60,609 nucleotides of DNA from Heliobacterium mobile (GTDB taxonomy: Bacteria; Bacillota; Desulfitobacteriia; Heliobacteriales; Heliobacteriaceae). The notes beneath the pieces are model-generated. The model was not told the origin of the DNA, ran no database searches, and worked only from the letters and a program-made list of their open reading frames with translations. Position numbers and translations under genes: made by a program. This document shows positions 8,349 to 16,870 of this stretch, piece by piece (position 1 is the first letter of the stretch; the number at the start of each line of letters is the position of its first letter). The stretch is taken from positions 1 through 60,609 of the forward strand of contig NZ_WNKU01000006.1 of assembly GCF_009720735.1 (NCBI RefSeq), read 5' to 3'.

Positions 8349-9486
8349 AGGAACCAAAGAGAAGTCGCCCAATTCCGGACCGGCGTACCTCAACAGCCCG
8401 CTCTGGGCACATCTCCTGGCAACAAAGGCAGCCGATGCACTTTTCCTTATCCAGTCGAGGAATACCTTCCATCGTCAACGCGTCAGCGGGACAACTCTGT
8501 AAACAGATGCGGCAACGGACACATTTCTGTGGAAGAAAAGCAGGCAGCGGCCGCAAGGACCGGGAGATGGGTCGGGCCAGAAAAGCCGGCAGATAGTTTT
8601 CGACGAAATTCACCCGGCGATGAGCGGCAGGTCGGAAGGGGACCGGCCTGATTTCTTTTCCGTCGTCCACCAGTCGAAAGGGTCCGATTAACCCACGGGC
8701 CTGAGCGACGCGGTCCATCTCGATATCGTCGATCCGAATGAGCGATAACACATAGTTGTCTAAAGTGAAGGGACAGCGAGAAGCTAACAGATAGCCAAAG
8801 GGTTTCGGTTCCCCAGCCGTTGGCCCGTCTCCTTCCATGCCGATGACCCCATCCATGATCGTCAGTACCGGCCGAAGAGCGAGATTGAGTTCAACCAGCA
8901 GTTGTCCAAAAGGTTTTCTCTCCTGCACCCGAAAATGGTATTCAGCCTTTCGCATCCCCGGAATCGCACCGTAGAGGTTTTTGACAGCCCCGGTATAGCC
9001 TGTTTGGGCGTGGGTCTTGACCTTCGGCAGGTTGATGATCGCGTCGGCTTCGTGGATCACCTTTAGCAGCGCCACTTTCCGGATCGGGCTCTGATCGGTC
9101 AGCGCGATTTCTACTTCCGTCGTATCATGGCAAAGCTCAATGCCCAGCCGCTCAGCCACGGAAGTCATGCCTGTCTTTTTATAGACCATCCGTAGTCCCG
9201 TCGCATTGGCCGAGGGGCCGCCAGGACTGTCGACGATAAAGGGAACGGCTCCTATGTCCATGACGGCCTTAGCCACTGATTCGACGATTGCCGGATGGGT
9301 CGTAACGGCCGCCGCCGGATCTTTTCCCATGACGAGATTCGGCTTTAATGCCACCCGCATGCCCGGACGAATGCAGCTTTCCAAGCCGCCTGCCCGTTCT
9401 AAGATTCGATTTACAGCCGCGTCCACTTTTACTTGACTATAGTCATCACAAGCGGTTATGGCCACTTCTTTGATCTTTTTAGCCAA
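8341..9486 (-). CDS. DUF362 domain protein with 2[4Fe-4S] ferredoxin tail
   Basis: A 381-residue cytoplasmic iron-sulfur protein. The main domain has the DUF362 signature: CDDY near the start, RVALKPNLVMGKDP, TTHPAIVESVAKAVMDIG, VDSPGG, NLPKVKTHAQTGYTGAVKNLYGAIPG and IMDGVIGMEGDGPTAG. Two ferredoxin clusters of CxxCxxCxxxCP type follow at the C-terminus, CVRCRICLQSCP and CIGCLCCQEMCP. The family is common in anaerobes and its reaction is unknown; an electron-transfer role is inference. TTG at 9486 is preferred because GAGGTGA lies five bases upstream; the in-frame ATG at 9519 lacks a ribosome site. It is monocistronic. Confidence 0.87.
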   Translation of the reverse strand: MAKKIKEVAITACDDYSQVKVDAAVNRILERAGGLESCIRPGMRVALKPNLVMGKDPAAAVTTHPAIVESVAKAVMDIGAVPFIVDSPGGPSANATGLRMVYKKTGMTSVAERLGIELCHDTTEVEIALTDQSPIRKVALLKVIHEADAIINLPKVKTHAQTGYTGAVKNLYGAIPGMRKAEYHFRVQERKPFGQLLVELNLALRPVLTIMDGVIGMEGDGPTAGEPKPFGYLLASRCPFTLDNYVLSLIRIDDIEMDRVAQARGLIGPFRLVDDGKEIRPVPFRPAAHRRVNFVENYLPAFLARPISRSLRPLPAFLPQKCVRCRICLQSCPADALTMEGIPRLDKEKCIGCLCCQEMCPERAVEVRRSGIGRLLFGSFH

Positions 9487-9552
9487 TTCCGTCACCTCAT
9501 ATCCATCTACTAGTATCATACCAGATGGTTTGATTTAGACGGGATTGATTTC

Positions 9553-10206
9553 TCAGGGGGATTTCGTTTTTGTCTCACGTGTCAGGAAATAGAGGGCAGC
9601 GGCCGTAATCACGGAGACGCCTGCCAGTAAACCATACAACATCGTCTGGTCATGGACGGAAGCGATGATACCGGCATAGCCAAAGAGGATGAATATCCCT
9701 GCCGAGATGTATTTGACGATCCGCTCCGGGATTTTTTTCCCTAAGACGACACCGACAAAGATGCCAATGATATTGGAAATCATCATCCCTGTCGTCGTCC
9801 CCATCCACACGGGAATCAGGTTATGATACTTGGCAGCCAGAGCGATGCTGGCTAACTGGGTCTTGTCGCCCATCTCGGCCATAAAAAAGGCGATGGTCAC
9901 GGTCATAAAGGGACCGAAGTACTGTTTCTTATCTTCCCCTTCCAACTCATCGCCCCGGACGGTCCAAAGACCGAAAAAGATGAACGATATGGCCGCCACC
10001 AGTTGTATCGTCTCCATGGGAATAAAGGCGGTGAGATAATCGCCCAGCGCGACCGCCAACAAGTGATTGAGCAACGTCGCCACCAGCACCCCGGCTAGAA
10101 CAGTCATCGCCTTATAGCGGGTGGCGAAAGCCATCCCCAGCAGTTGGGTCTTATCGCCCATCTCCGCCAAGACGACTAGGATCGCCGATGACCAAAAAGC
10201 TTCCAT
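9553..10206 (-). CDS. GDT1/TMEM165 (UPF0016) family manganese exporter
   Basis: A 217-residue membrane protein made of two homologous halves, each with the family motif EMGDKTQ (15-21 and 111-117) in a membrane helix. There are six hydrophobic segments and a charged middle loop (RGDELEGEDKKQ). Members move Mn2+ or Ca2+ out of the cytoplasm, in bacteria mainly Mn2+. The upstream yybP-ykoY riboswitch supports manganese as the substrate. The ATG at 10206 follows AGGAGG by seven bases. The open frame extends upstream through the riboswitch to 10503, but that part is untranslated leader. Confidence 0.92.
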   Translation of the reverse strand: MEAFWSSAILVVLAEMGDKTQLLGMAFATRYKAMTVLAGVLVATLLNHLLAVALGDYLTAFIPMETIQLVAAISFIFFGLWTVRGDELEGEDKKQYFGPFMTVTIAFFMAEMGDKTQLASIALAAKYHNLIPVWMGTTTGMMISNIIGIFVGVVLGKKIPERIVKYISAGIFILFGYAGIIASVHDQTMLYGLLAGVSVITAAALYFLTRETKTKSP

Positions 10207-10272
10207 TACAATTCCTCCTTTGCCGTATTTCGTCGCCAATTCAAAGGGATTTTCCGGTACATCGGCAGGAAG

Positions 10273-10317
10273 AAAAATAAAAAGACCTTGGACACGCCAA
10301 AAAACGTGTCCAAGGTC
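10273..10317 (-). terminator. riboswitch-controlled terminator
   Basis: GACCTTGGACACG is paired with CGTGTCCAAGGTC (10284-10296 with 10305-10317) and followed on the minus strand by TTTTTATTTTT. The 5' arm contains the GACCTTG that also forms the aptamer closing helix, so the two folds exclude each other. Confidence 0.88.
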
Positions 10318-10396
10318 TCGTTTAGCTAGATCTCCAGCCGGTAAAGCCAGGCGCAATGCCAGTTTGTTGACCTTACCCGAAAAACTACTCCCCTTG
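10311..10396 (-). ncRNA. yybP-ykoY manganese riboswitch (GDT1-type gene)
   Basis: On the minus strand the leader contains the family's conserved pieces in order: CAAGGGGAGTAG, GGTCAACA, CTGGC, GCCTGGC, TACCGGCTGGAGATCTAGC and GAGACCTTG. CAAGG at the 5' end pairs with CCTTG at the 3' end to form P1. The 3' strand overlaps the terminator, so Mn2+ binding should favour antitermination and turn the exporter on. The class is established; the ligand effect here is inferred from it. Confidence 0.9.
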
Positions 10397-10405
10397 AGCA
10401 AGTAT

Positions 10406-10434
10406 ATCGTACTGATTTTCGGAAGGCTTGTCAA
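10406..10434 (-). promoter_or_regulatory. sigma-A promoter of the GDT1-type transcript
   Basis: TTGACA (10429-10434) and TACGAT (10406-10411) are separated by exactly 17 bases on the minus strand, about ten bases before the aptamer. The -35 lies just past the trmB stop codon, so this exporter has its own promoter. Confidence 0.75.
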
Positions 10435-10441
10435 CCTGTTC

Positions 10442-11128
10442 TCAGGGAAGCACCGCAATACATCGATGGATGGGCTGGCCTTTCTGGGAAAAGCGATTTT
10501 CATACTCGGTCATCACCCGGGCAGATAGATCGTAGGAAGACAAGTTCGGGTCCTTATGCAGATCAAAAGTGACCGCTTCGAGGGAAAAACCGTTCTCCTT
10601 AAATTCCTCCAGGGAGAAGTCAAAGAGATCCCGGTTATCGGTTTTAAAGTGAATCTTGCCGCCTGGTTTCAAGTACTGACGATAGCGGTCTAAAAATCTC
10701 CGGTGGGTCAAGCGCCGCTTGGCGTGGCGATCTTTCGGCCAGGGATCGGAGAAATTGAGATAGATCGCATCCACTTCTCCATGGGCGAAGATATCTGTCG
10801 TCGTTTCGATATCGATCCAGAGAAAGGCCAAGTTAGGCGCCTGCCACTTTTCCGCCCTTTCGATCGCAGTTAGCAGAACTTCTTCCCGCAGTTCCGCTCC
10901 AATCCAAAAATGCTGTGGCTGTTCCTGGGCCATCTGATTGATGAAGCGGCCGCGGCCCACACCGAGTTCAAGGTGGATTTCTTTTCGCTCCACCGGAGTT
11001 GGGGTGGTTTCCAGCCGACCGGCGATATACTCCTGCCAGCGCCCTTGCCACTGCTGGGGTTCTTCTACCAACCAAGGCGCATATTGGCGGATTCTCTCTC
11101 TCGTGCCTGGAATTCGTCGTAAACGCAT
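10442..11128 (-). CDS. trmB: tRNA (guanine-N7-)-methyltransferase
   Basis: A 228-residue SAM-dependent enzyme that makes 7-methylguanosine at position 46 of tRNA. Motif I for SAM is LELGVGRGRFI, followed by the TrmB signature DAIYLNFSDPWPKDRHAKRRLTH split across 135-160, then PGGKIHFKTDN and MTEYENRF near the C-terminus. I start at the ATG at 11128 because GAGG lies seven bases upstream; the open frame continues to 11191 without a better site. Its neighbour on the same strand is the pseudouridine synthase, a loose RNA-modification pairing. Confidence 0.92.
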   Translation of the reverse strand: MRLRRIPGTRERIRQYAPWLVEEPQQWQGRWQEYIAGRLETTPTPVERKEIHLELGVGRGRFINQMAQEQPQHFWIGAELREEVLLTAIERAEKWQAPNLAFLWIDIETTTDIFAHGEVDAIYLNFSDPWPKDRHAKRRLTHRRFLDRYRQYLKPGGKIHFKTDNRDLFDFSLEEFKENGFSLEAVTFDLHKDPNLSSYDLSARVMTEYENRFSQKGQPIHRCIAVLP

Positions 11129-11302
11129 GTGAAACCTCATTTTCTCATTGTCACGGTAAGTCACCATTCGATGACATAAGTCATAATGCATTGTGGTAAT
11201 CCGGGTGAAATGACTACGCTCGCTACGGGATCCCTTCGTTATTCCACCCTAGATTTCTAAATCCAATGAAATAGGGCCGGTAGACAGATCAACTGTTTGG
11301 TT

Positions 11303-12199
11303 CTATGGTTCCAGTAATCGCCGCATATCCTCAGGCAACTCTGCCGTCACCTTGACGATCTCGCCGGTGCGAGGCTGCTGAAAACTGACCCAGGCCGAAT
11401 GCAGGGCTTGCCGTTCAATGAGCGGAGAGTGACCGCCATACATGCGATCGCCGACGAGCGGGATACCCAAATGGCTGAAATGGACCCGGATCTGATGGGT
11501 CCGCCCTGTCTCCAACTGCACTTCTACTAGGCAAAGGCGATTCGGCAGTGTTTGCCGGACCCGGTAGTGGGTGACCGCCTCTTCTCCATCGTCGCAAACC
11601 ATCCGACGCATGGGGTGGTCTGGGTCACGACCGATCGGAGCCCGGATGCTCCCCACCGCCTCCGCCGGCTCATCGATTAAAATAGCCTGGTATCCACGTT
11701 GCAGCGAATCTTTTCTCAGTTGCCGATCCAAGGCCTGATGGGCAAAGGCGCTCTTTGCAAATACGACGACCCCAGTCGTATCCTTATCTAACCGATGCAA
11801 AGGTCGAACCCGGGCTTTTAGTCCCTGTTGTTCGAAATAATGGGCAACACCATGGGCCAGTGTAGGCCGGAAACGAGCCTTCTGTTCTGGTGGATGGACC
11901 TCGATGCCGGGCGGCTTGTCTAAAACAAGCAAATCATCATCCTCGTAAAGGATGACGAGATCCATCTCCACAGGAGCCAAGTTGCTCTCTTCCTCCTGAT
12001 GGACACAGACCCGCAACAGATCTCCCGTCTTAACCCGCCGATCGAGGTGAGCTTTTTTTCCGTTCAAGGTAAATCCGTTGGATCGAGTGAGCACCTGCAC
12101 GCGCCGCCGGGAAAAACCCAAAGTATGTTTTATGATGCTCTCAATCCGCCGCCCGTCCTCTTCCTCTGTCACTCGATGGGTTAGCCATTCCTTCGACAC
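11303..12199 (-). CDS. RluA-family 23S rRNA/tRNA pseudouridine synthase
   Basis: A 298-residue enzyme that isomerises uridine to pseudouridine in RNA. An N-terminal S4-type RNA-binding segment (about 18-65, RRVQVLTRSNGFTLNGKKA) precedes the catalytic domain, which has the RluA motif HRLDKDTTG with catalytic Asp138, and GRTHQIRVHFSHLGIPLVGD further on. The exact target (RluD-, RluC- or YlyB/YhcT-like) cannot be decided by eye. GTG at 12199 has AAAGGA eight bases upstream. A long gap separates it from trmB. Confidence 0.9.
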   Translation of the reverse strand: MSKEWLTHRVTEEEDGRRIESIIKHTLGFSRRRVQVLTRSNGFTLNGKKAHLDRRVKTGDLLRVCVHQEEESNLAPVEMDLVILYEDDDLLVLDKPPGIEVHPPEQKARFRPTLAHGVAHYFEQQGLKARVRPLHRLDKDTTGVVVFAKSAFAHQALDRQLRKDSLQRGYQAILIDEPAEAVGSIRAPIGRDPDHPMRRMVCDDGEEAVTHYRVRQTLPNRLCLVEVQLETGRTHQIRVHFSHLGIPLVGDRMYGGHSPLIERQALHSAWVSFQQPRTGEIVKVTAELPEDMRRLLEP

Positions 12200-12378
12200 A
12201 TCTTCGATCCTTTCCTATGTGATACCTTCTGTCCCTTGTTAGTATCCTCCGACTATATCGCGCATTATTTTATCATAAAGTCAAATGGCGTGACAAAAGA
12301 AATGGTGTAGAAAAAGCCCGGCCACATCGTCGCCCAGGCATTCGTTGCTTACCGGGTAACATTGACAAAGGCAATGCC

Positions 12379-12416
12379 AAAAAAAGTAAAGCTCTTCCCT
12401 TTGACGGAAAGAGCTT
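12379..12416 (-). terminator. intrinsic terminator of the yjfB-like gene
   Basis: AAGCTCTT-CC (12389 onward) pairs with GGAAAGAGCTT (12406-12416) with one bulge. On the minus strand it is followed by ACTTTTTTT. It lies 30 bases past the stop of the small gene at 12446-12625. Confidence 0.75.
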
Positions 12417-12445
12417 GAATATACCTGCTGCCAGACCGGTTTAGT

Positions 12446-12625
12446 TTAGACTCGGATATCCACCTTTTGCCCGAGATGGGGATTCACAGACTGCTCCATC
12501 ATTTGGACCATAGCTCCACCCTGAACCTCGAAAGAATTCATCGCCTTTTTCAAGACCAATAAGTTGATCATATCCCCGTTTGATGCTGCGTTTACCAACC
12601 CGGCGGGAACTTGGGAAACATTCAT
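12446..12625 (-). CDS. YjfB-like small putative motility protein
   Basis: A 59-residue protein in a frame easily missed because a longer open frame overlaps it. The ATG at 12625 follows GGAGGTGGGTAGAT, a strong site with good spacing. The product begins MNVSQVPAGLVNAASNGD, continues with LLVLKKAMNSFEVQGGAMVQMMEQS and ends in NPHLGQKVDIRV. This resembles the YjfB family (putative motility protein) found in flagellated Firmicutes: a short soluble protein with a helical middle and a conserved NP..G..(I/V)D.. end. The function is unknown. It lies downstream of the glucan phosphorylase and has its own terminator. The competing 71-codon frame lacks any ribosome site. Confidence 0.82.
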   Translation of the reverse strand: MNVSQVPAGLVNAASNGDMINLLVLKKAMNSFEVQGGAMVQMMEQSVNPHLGQKVDIRV

Positions 12626-12728
12626 ATCTACCCACCTCCATCCCTGTTGTCACCAACAGTGTAACACCCGCTCTACGCGAATGACATAGGATGAAAGTCC
12701 GATAAATGGTCTATATTTAGCGATTCGC

Positions 12729-14399
12729 TCATACCGTCTGCGCGACAGCCTGGCGCTTGTTATTTGTGACCGGAGTGTACATCAAATCATAATACTCGCG
12801 GCACATGCGGTGCGACGAGAACTGCCAACGGGACATGTCGATGCTCAGCATCATCATCTCCACCCAGTGCTTACGGTTGTTATAGTACATAGGAACCACT
12901 TCCTGGAGCAGCACTTGGTAGAGGGAGTTCATATCCCATTCATCCTGCTCCACGGGAGAGAGGTTTTCTCCGGGGTGGAAATCAAGGAGCCAGCCGTTGA
13001 TCCCATCTTGGACGCCTTCGCCGACCCAGCCGTCTTCGATGCTCAGATTGAGAACGCCGTTCATAGCTGCTTTCATGCCTGACGTACCGGACGCCTCTTG
13101 AGGACGGCGAGGGTTGTTCAACCAGATGTCACAGCCCCGAACGAGCAGTTTAGCGATGTCCATGTTGTAATTATCGATAAAGACAACGCTGTTGGGATAC
13201 CTTTTCTGGAAGCTGACGAGGCGGGCGATGATCTCTTTGCCCATCGTATCAGCCGGGTGGGCTTTTGCCGAGAAGACGATCTGGATTTTACCCGTCGCCA
13301 GGTACGGGTCGATCACATCGGGATTGCGGAAGATCAAGTCGCCCCGCTTATAAGAGGCGGCCCGGCGGGCAAAACCGATGAGCAAGGCATCCTCACGGAG
13401 ATTCCCCAAGCCTTTATCACGAATATGTTCAATCAGCCGCCGCTTGTTATCCATGTGGATAGAGAACAGATCGCCTCTTTTTTCAAAAGCTTCCTTGATC
13501 CGCGGATCTTGCCACGTCCCCGGGTGAACGCCGTTGGTGATCGAGAAGATCAGTGGAATCGCCTCTAAATGCCCCCACATGCGATGGACAGTCCGACCGT
13601 GAAGCTTGGAGACACCGTTGGCCATGTAGGATAGACGTAGACCGGCCACCGTCATGCTGAAGGGATCTCCCCCGAGGAATCTCATCTGATCGTAATTCAG
13701 CCCGTTATAGGCACCCATTTGAAACAAGATATCGTGGTCATGAACCTCGTTCCCGGCGGCTACAGGAGTGTGCGTGGTAAAAACGATTTCCTCACGCGTG
13801 TCATGCCAAGCTCGTTCAAAGGATAATCCTCGATCCATTTTTTCTCGAATCAGTTCCATTCCCGCAAATACGGCATGACCTTCATTAAAGTGGAACACAT
13901 CCACATTAAAGCCTAAAGCGCGTAATGCCCGCACACCGCCGATACCGAGAATGATCTCTGCGGCGATTCGTTCTGTCCTGCCTCCGCCGTACAGACGCTG
14001 CGTCATCCAGGCATGAGGGCTGCCAGGATAACCGGCGTCAAGGAGATATAACGGCACGTTTCCGTAAGTGTCACAAAGCCAGACTTTACAAGTCACATCT
14101 TGCTCTTGAATCCGTACCCGTACAGTAACTCCCGTGTCTTTTAGATCACTAAAATCGTAATCGTCATAGATGTCATAGGCTTGACCGTTCTCGTCGATGT
14201 GTTGCTGTGTATATCCTTGACGCCATAGGATACCAATGGCCACTAGCGGACGCCCCAATTCCCGAGCAGCCTTGATGAAATCACCAGCTAGTATGCCCAA
14301 ACCGCCTGAGTAAATCGGTAAGGTGGCGTCCAATCCGTACTCCATACAAAAATACGCTACATGAGGTAATTCAATACCTGTGGGACGGTACTCGCTCAT
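12729..14399 (-). CDS. glgP: alpha-glucan phosphorylase, short form
   Basis: A 556-residue GT35 glycosyltransferase that releases glucose 1-phosphate from storage alpha-glucan using pyridoxal phosphate. It opens with PHVAYFCMEYGLDATLPIYSGGLGILAGD, typical of the TIGR02094 branch, and keeps FNEGHAVF, TTHTPVAAGNEVHD, ITNGVHPGTW and, near residue 440, EASGTSGMKAAMNG, which contains the PLP-binding lysine. It is much shorter than the roughly 800-residue E. coli type because it lacks long N- and C-terminal parts; this length is normal for the branch. The ATG at 14399 has GAGGTGG upstream. No other glycogen genes are in the window. Confidence 0.9.
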   Translation of the reverse strand: MSEYRPTGIELPHVAYFCMEYGLDATLPIYSGGLGILAGDFIKAARELGRPLVAIGILWRQGYTQQHIDENGQAYDIYDDYDFSDLKDTGVTVRVRIQEQDVTCKVWLCDTYGNVPLYLLDAGYPGSPHAWMTQRLYGGGRTERIAAEIILGIGGVRALRALGFNVDVFHFNEGHAVFAGMELIREKMDRGLSFERAWHDTREEIVFTTHTPVAAGNEVHDHDILFQMGAYNGLNYDQMRFLGGDPFSMTVAGLRLSYMANGVSKLHGRTVHRMWGHLEAIPLIFSITNGVHPGTWQDPRIKEAFEKRGDLFSIHMDNKRRLIEHIRDKGLGNLREDALLIGFARRAASYKRGDLIFRNPDVIDPYLATGKIQIVFSAKAHPADTMGKEIIARLVSFQKRYPNSVVFIDNYNMDIAKLLVRGCDIWLNNPRRPQEASGTSGMKAAMNGVLNLSIEDGWVGEGVQDGINGWLLDFHPGENLSPVEQDEWDMNSLYQVLLQEVVPMYYNNRKHWVEMMMLSIDMSRWQFSSHRMCREYYDLMYTPVTNNKRQAVAQTV

Positions 14400-14510
14400 A
14401 CATCCACCTCTTCTTGAGGAATTCCTTGATCTGATCTTATCATAACTTAACTGGTCTCCGGTGGCTACATATTTCTGGATGGTATTTTCAATCTCTTAAT
14501 ATTCCTGAGT

Positions 14511-14546
14511 GAAAAAGAAAATGTCGACACAACAGATGTCGACATT
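14511..14546 (-). terminator. intrinsic terminator
   Basis: ATGTCGACA (14521-14529) pairs with TGTCGACAT (14537-14545); on the minus strand TTTTCTTTTTC follows. It ends the small zinc-ribbon gene. Confidence 0.75.
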
Positions 14547-14572
14547 AAATTTATATGCGATTTTGCGTTGCC

Positions 14573-14746
14573 TTAGGCCACCTCTTCGATGGGACGAACT
14601 CCGGTTTGGTCGCAGTAGGGGCAAGTTTCGGTCCGGTTCATCTCGGCCAATATATCTTCGCCCAGCACAACATGGGGGTGGGCGGCTATCACTTTATTCC
14701 GCACAGTACCGCATTCGGTGCATTCTACAGTCACGCGTGTAATCAC
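14573..14746 (-). CDS. small zinc-ribbon protein
   Basis: A 57-residue protein with two CxxC pairs, VECTECG near the N-terminus and TCPYCDQTG near the C-terminus, spaced as in a treble-clef or zinc-ribbon fold. I do not recognise a named family. The GTG at 14746 follows GGAGGTGAT with ideal spacing; the open frame runs further upstream to 14791 through the ribosome site itself. It is followed by a terminator and lies divergent from the HD-GYP gene, so it is its own unit. A nucleic-acid or metal-binding role is possible, not shown. Confidence 0.72.
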   Translation of the reverse strand: MITRVTVECTECGTVRNKVIAAHPHVVLGEDILAEMNRTETCPYCDQTGVRPIEEVA

Positions 14747-14862
14747 TTTATCACCTCCTTTCAAAAAACCAGTGGTAAAAGAACAAGTCACAAGCTTAAA
14801 TATATGGTAAGATGCTTATAGCATGAATTGATCTTTGATTTGAACCGTTCTGGAGGGAAGGC

Positions 14863-16089
14863 ATGCAAAACATCATCTCCGTAGATCTTGCTCGGTTGTT
14901 GGCGGCTTTATCGATGGCACTTGATTTCACCGCCCATGGACTCAGCCAGCATCATCGACGGGTTGCTTATATCTCCGTTATCATGGGAAAAGCGATGGGC
15001 CTGGACAGTCAAACCTTGCGCACCCTTTTCTGTGCCGCCAGCGTTCATGATATCGGTGCCATCACTTTTGCGGAAAAGTCGCACTTGGTACGCTTTGAAA
15101 TTCAATCGCCTCAGCTGCATTGTGAAAAAGGCTTTGAAATGCTGCGCCAAGCGCCGCACTTCCGTGACATCGCAACCATCATACGCCATCACCATGATAA
15201 GTGGAGCGAGAGAAACCCGCAAGACTTTCCGGGCGATGAGTCACTGCTGCTTTTAGGCGATTTGATCCATCTGGCTGATCGAATCGAAGTGATGCTGACG
15301 CAAAACTACCTTTTAGCCCAGCGCCAATCGGTCCTAAAGCGGATCGATGAGCTCTTTGGTTCGGTCTTTCGGCCAGAACTGCAAGAGATTCTCCACGAGG
15401 CAGCCCTGAAAGAGAGCTTTTGGCTCGATATGGAGAGCGTTTTCATTCAGGACCAAACCCTAAAAGCGATCGGCACCATAGACCATATGATGGAATTGCC
15501 CTATGCCGATTTGAAAGGGTTAGCCTCCATCTTCGCCCGCATCATCGACAGTAAAAGCCGCTTCACCTTGCGTCACTCCCGGTTGGTTTCCGCATCAGCC
15601 ACCCACTTGAGCCGATTGGCAGGATTTTGCGGCGCTGAACAAGCTCGCATGGAAGTAGCCGGTTTGCTTCATGACCTGGGTAAGCTGAGCATCCCTGAAG
15701 ATATCCTGGAAAAACCGGGCGCTTTGACGAACGAAGAGTACTTAGTCATCAAAAAACATACCTATTATACATACCGCATCTTAGATCATATTCCCGGATT
15801 TTCGGAAATCGCCAAATGGGGCGCCTATCATCATGAACGAATCGACGGACGGGGCTATCCTTTTCACATACCCGGAGATGAGTTGAGCCTGGGCAGCCGC
15901 ATTGTAGCAGTTGCGGATATTTTTTCTGCTCTCGTCGAAGATCGCCCCTACCGGGCCGGACTGGGACAGGGTAAAGTCGAATCGATTTTACGAAAAATGA
16001 CCCAGGAGCAAGCGATCGACGGAGAACTGGTTCATCTGCTTCTTCGTCGCTATGACGAATTCGAAGAGATCAAAAACGGGCTTCCCTGA
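14863..16089 (+). CDS. tandem HD-domain protein with C-terminal HD-GYP
   Basis: A 408-residue soluble protein with two HD hydrolase modules and no obvious membrane segment. The N-terminal module (about 20-150) has QHHRR, VHDIG, RHHHDKW and HLADR. The C-terminal module (about 235-390) is a canonical HD-GYP with LLHDLGKLSIPEDILEKPG, HHERIDGRGYPFH and VADIFSALVEDRPYR, the signature of cyclic di-GMP phosphodiesterases. Both modules keep the metal-binding histidines and aspartates I would expect. The ATG at 14863 follows GGAGGGAAGGC. No GGDEF domain is present. Whether the N-terminal module is catalytic or sensory is open. Confidence 0.87.
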   Translation: MQNIISVDLARLLAALSMALDFTAHGLSQHHRRVAYISVIMGKAMGLDSQTLRTLFCAASVHDIGAITFAEKSHLVRFEIQSPQLHCEKGFEMLRQAPHFRDIATIIRHHHDKWSERNPQDFPGDESLLLLGDLIHLADRIEVMLTQNYLLAQRQSVLKRIDELFGSVFRPELQEILHEAALKESFWLDMESVFIQDQTLKAIGTIDHMMELPYADLKGLASIFARIIDSKSRFTLRHSRLVSASATHLSRLAGFCGAEQARMEVAGLLHDLGKLSIPEDILEKPGALTNEEYLVIKKHTYYTYRILDHIPGFSEIAKWGAYHHERIDGRGYPFHIPGDELSLGSRIVAVADIFSALVEDRPYRAGLGQGKVESILRKMTQEQAIDGELVHLLLRRYDEFEEIKNGLP

Positions 16090-16162
16090 TCCCAGTAATT
16101 CTTGCCGGCGGTCATGCGCCTTCGGACAACCTGCCGCCTAGCCATTTACAAAGGAACATGCG

Positions 16163-16189
16163 AAAAGCCTGGTCTAATACCAGGCTTTT
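16163..16189. terminator. bidirectional intrinsic terminator
   Basis: AAAAGCCTGGT (16163-16173) pairs with ACCAGGCTTTT (16179-16189) around CTAAT. It lies between the convergent HD-GYP and speD genes. Confidence 0.82.
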
Positions 16190-16211
16190 CTAATCGCGAC
16201 CATCGCCATCA

Positions 16212-16586
16212 TTACTTGATGATTTCGATGGGTCCTTCACCACGCTTCAGCATTTTCACTGAGGTCTCACGCGGTTTTAACACTTTAATCATGTGTTCAA
16301 TTGCTACCTGCGGATCTACTGTGTCACCACAAGTGTAGCAGTCCAGGGCAGCAAACCCTTTTTCCGGATAGGTGTGAATCGAGATGTGGCTTTCGGACAA
16401 CAGGACAAGCACAGTGGCACCTTGCGGATCAAACTGTTTCTTTTGGGACGAGAGCACCGTGGCACCGGCGGTTTCCGCCGCCTTAATCATTTCTTGTTCC
16501 AGGAAAGCGGCGTTATTCAGTTTTTCGAAATCAACGCCCCAAGTGTCAATCGCTACATGTCGCCCGAAAGTGGAGTAATCCATCAT
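16212..16586 (-). CDS. speD: S-adenosylmethionine decarboxylase proenzyme
   Basis: A 124-residue proenzyme of the short bacterial SpeD class, which makes decarboxylated SAM, the aminopropyl donor for spermidine. The sequence contains YSTFGRHVAIDTWG at the start and SESHISIHTYPE, where self-cleavage before serine generates the pyruvoyl group, then AALDCYTCG. Length matches the Bacillus-type enzyme. I begin at the ATG pair 16584-16586 / 16581-16583, five to eight bases after AAGGGGG; the frame is open to 16679 without a ribosome site. No spermidine synthase gene is in the window, so the partner must be elsewhere. Confidence 0.93.
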   Translation of the reverse strand: MMDYSTFGRHVAIDTWGVDFEKLNNAAFLEQEMIKAAETAGATVLSSQKKQFDPQGATVLVLLSESHISIHTYPEKGFAALDCYTCGDTVDPQVAIEHMIKVLKPRETSVKMLKRGEGPIEIIK

Positions 16587-16728
16587 TTCGGCCCCCTTCC
16601 CAGCAAATTTGATGCCGGGACCTACGTGATCCATCCGGGGGTGGGTCTGACCCGCCCTAACAGGACGTCGGTCTGTCACTGCAATCTAAACCCGATTTGG
16701 ATGAACCCTGGTTCCCACAATGAATATA

Positions 16729-16757
16729 TTTTTAGCACAGTTGAATATAAAGATCAA
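16729..16757 (-). promoter_or_regulatory. probable promoter of speD
   Basis: TTGATC (16752-16757) and TAAAAA (16729-16734) are 17 bases apart on the minus strand, leaving a leader of about 140 bases before the speD ATG. The match is moderate. Confidence 0.4.
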
Positions 16758-16870
16758 TGGTTTTTTTAGGTTTTTTATAGAAAAGAAATTTACTGAACCT
16801 TGTGACGCCCTTGCCCCCTGCCAGAGAACGTGTTACGATGACAGGGAGTACACAATTTCTCAATATCAAC

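Noticed and set aside
9519..9553. ATG at 9519 as start of the DUF362 gene
   Set aside because: No Shine-Dalgarno site precedes it, while TTG at 9486 has GAGGTGA at good spacing.
12441..12656. 71-codon open frame on the minus strand
   Set aside because: It overlaps the better-supported 59-residue gene, has no ribosome site and reads as random composition.
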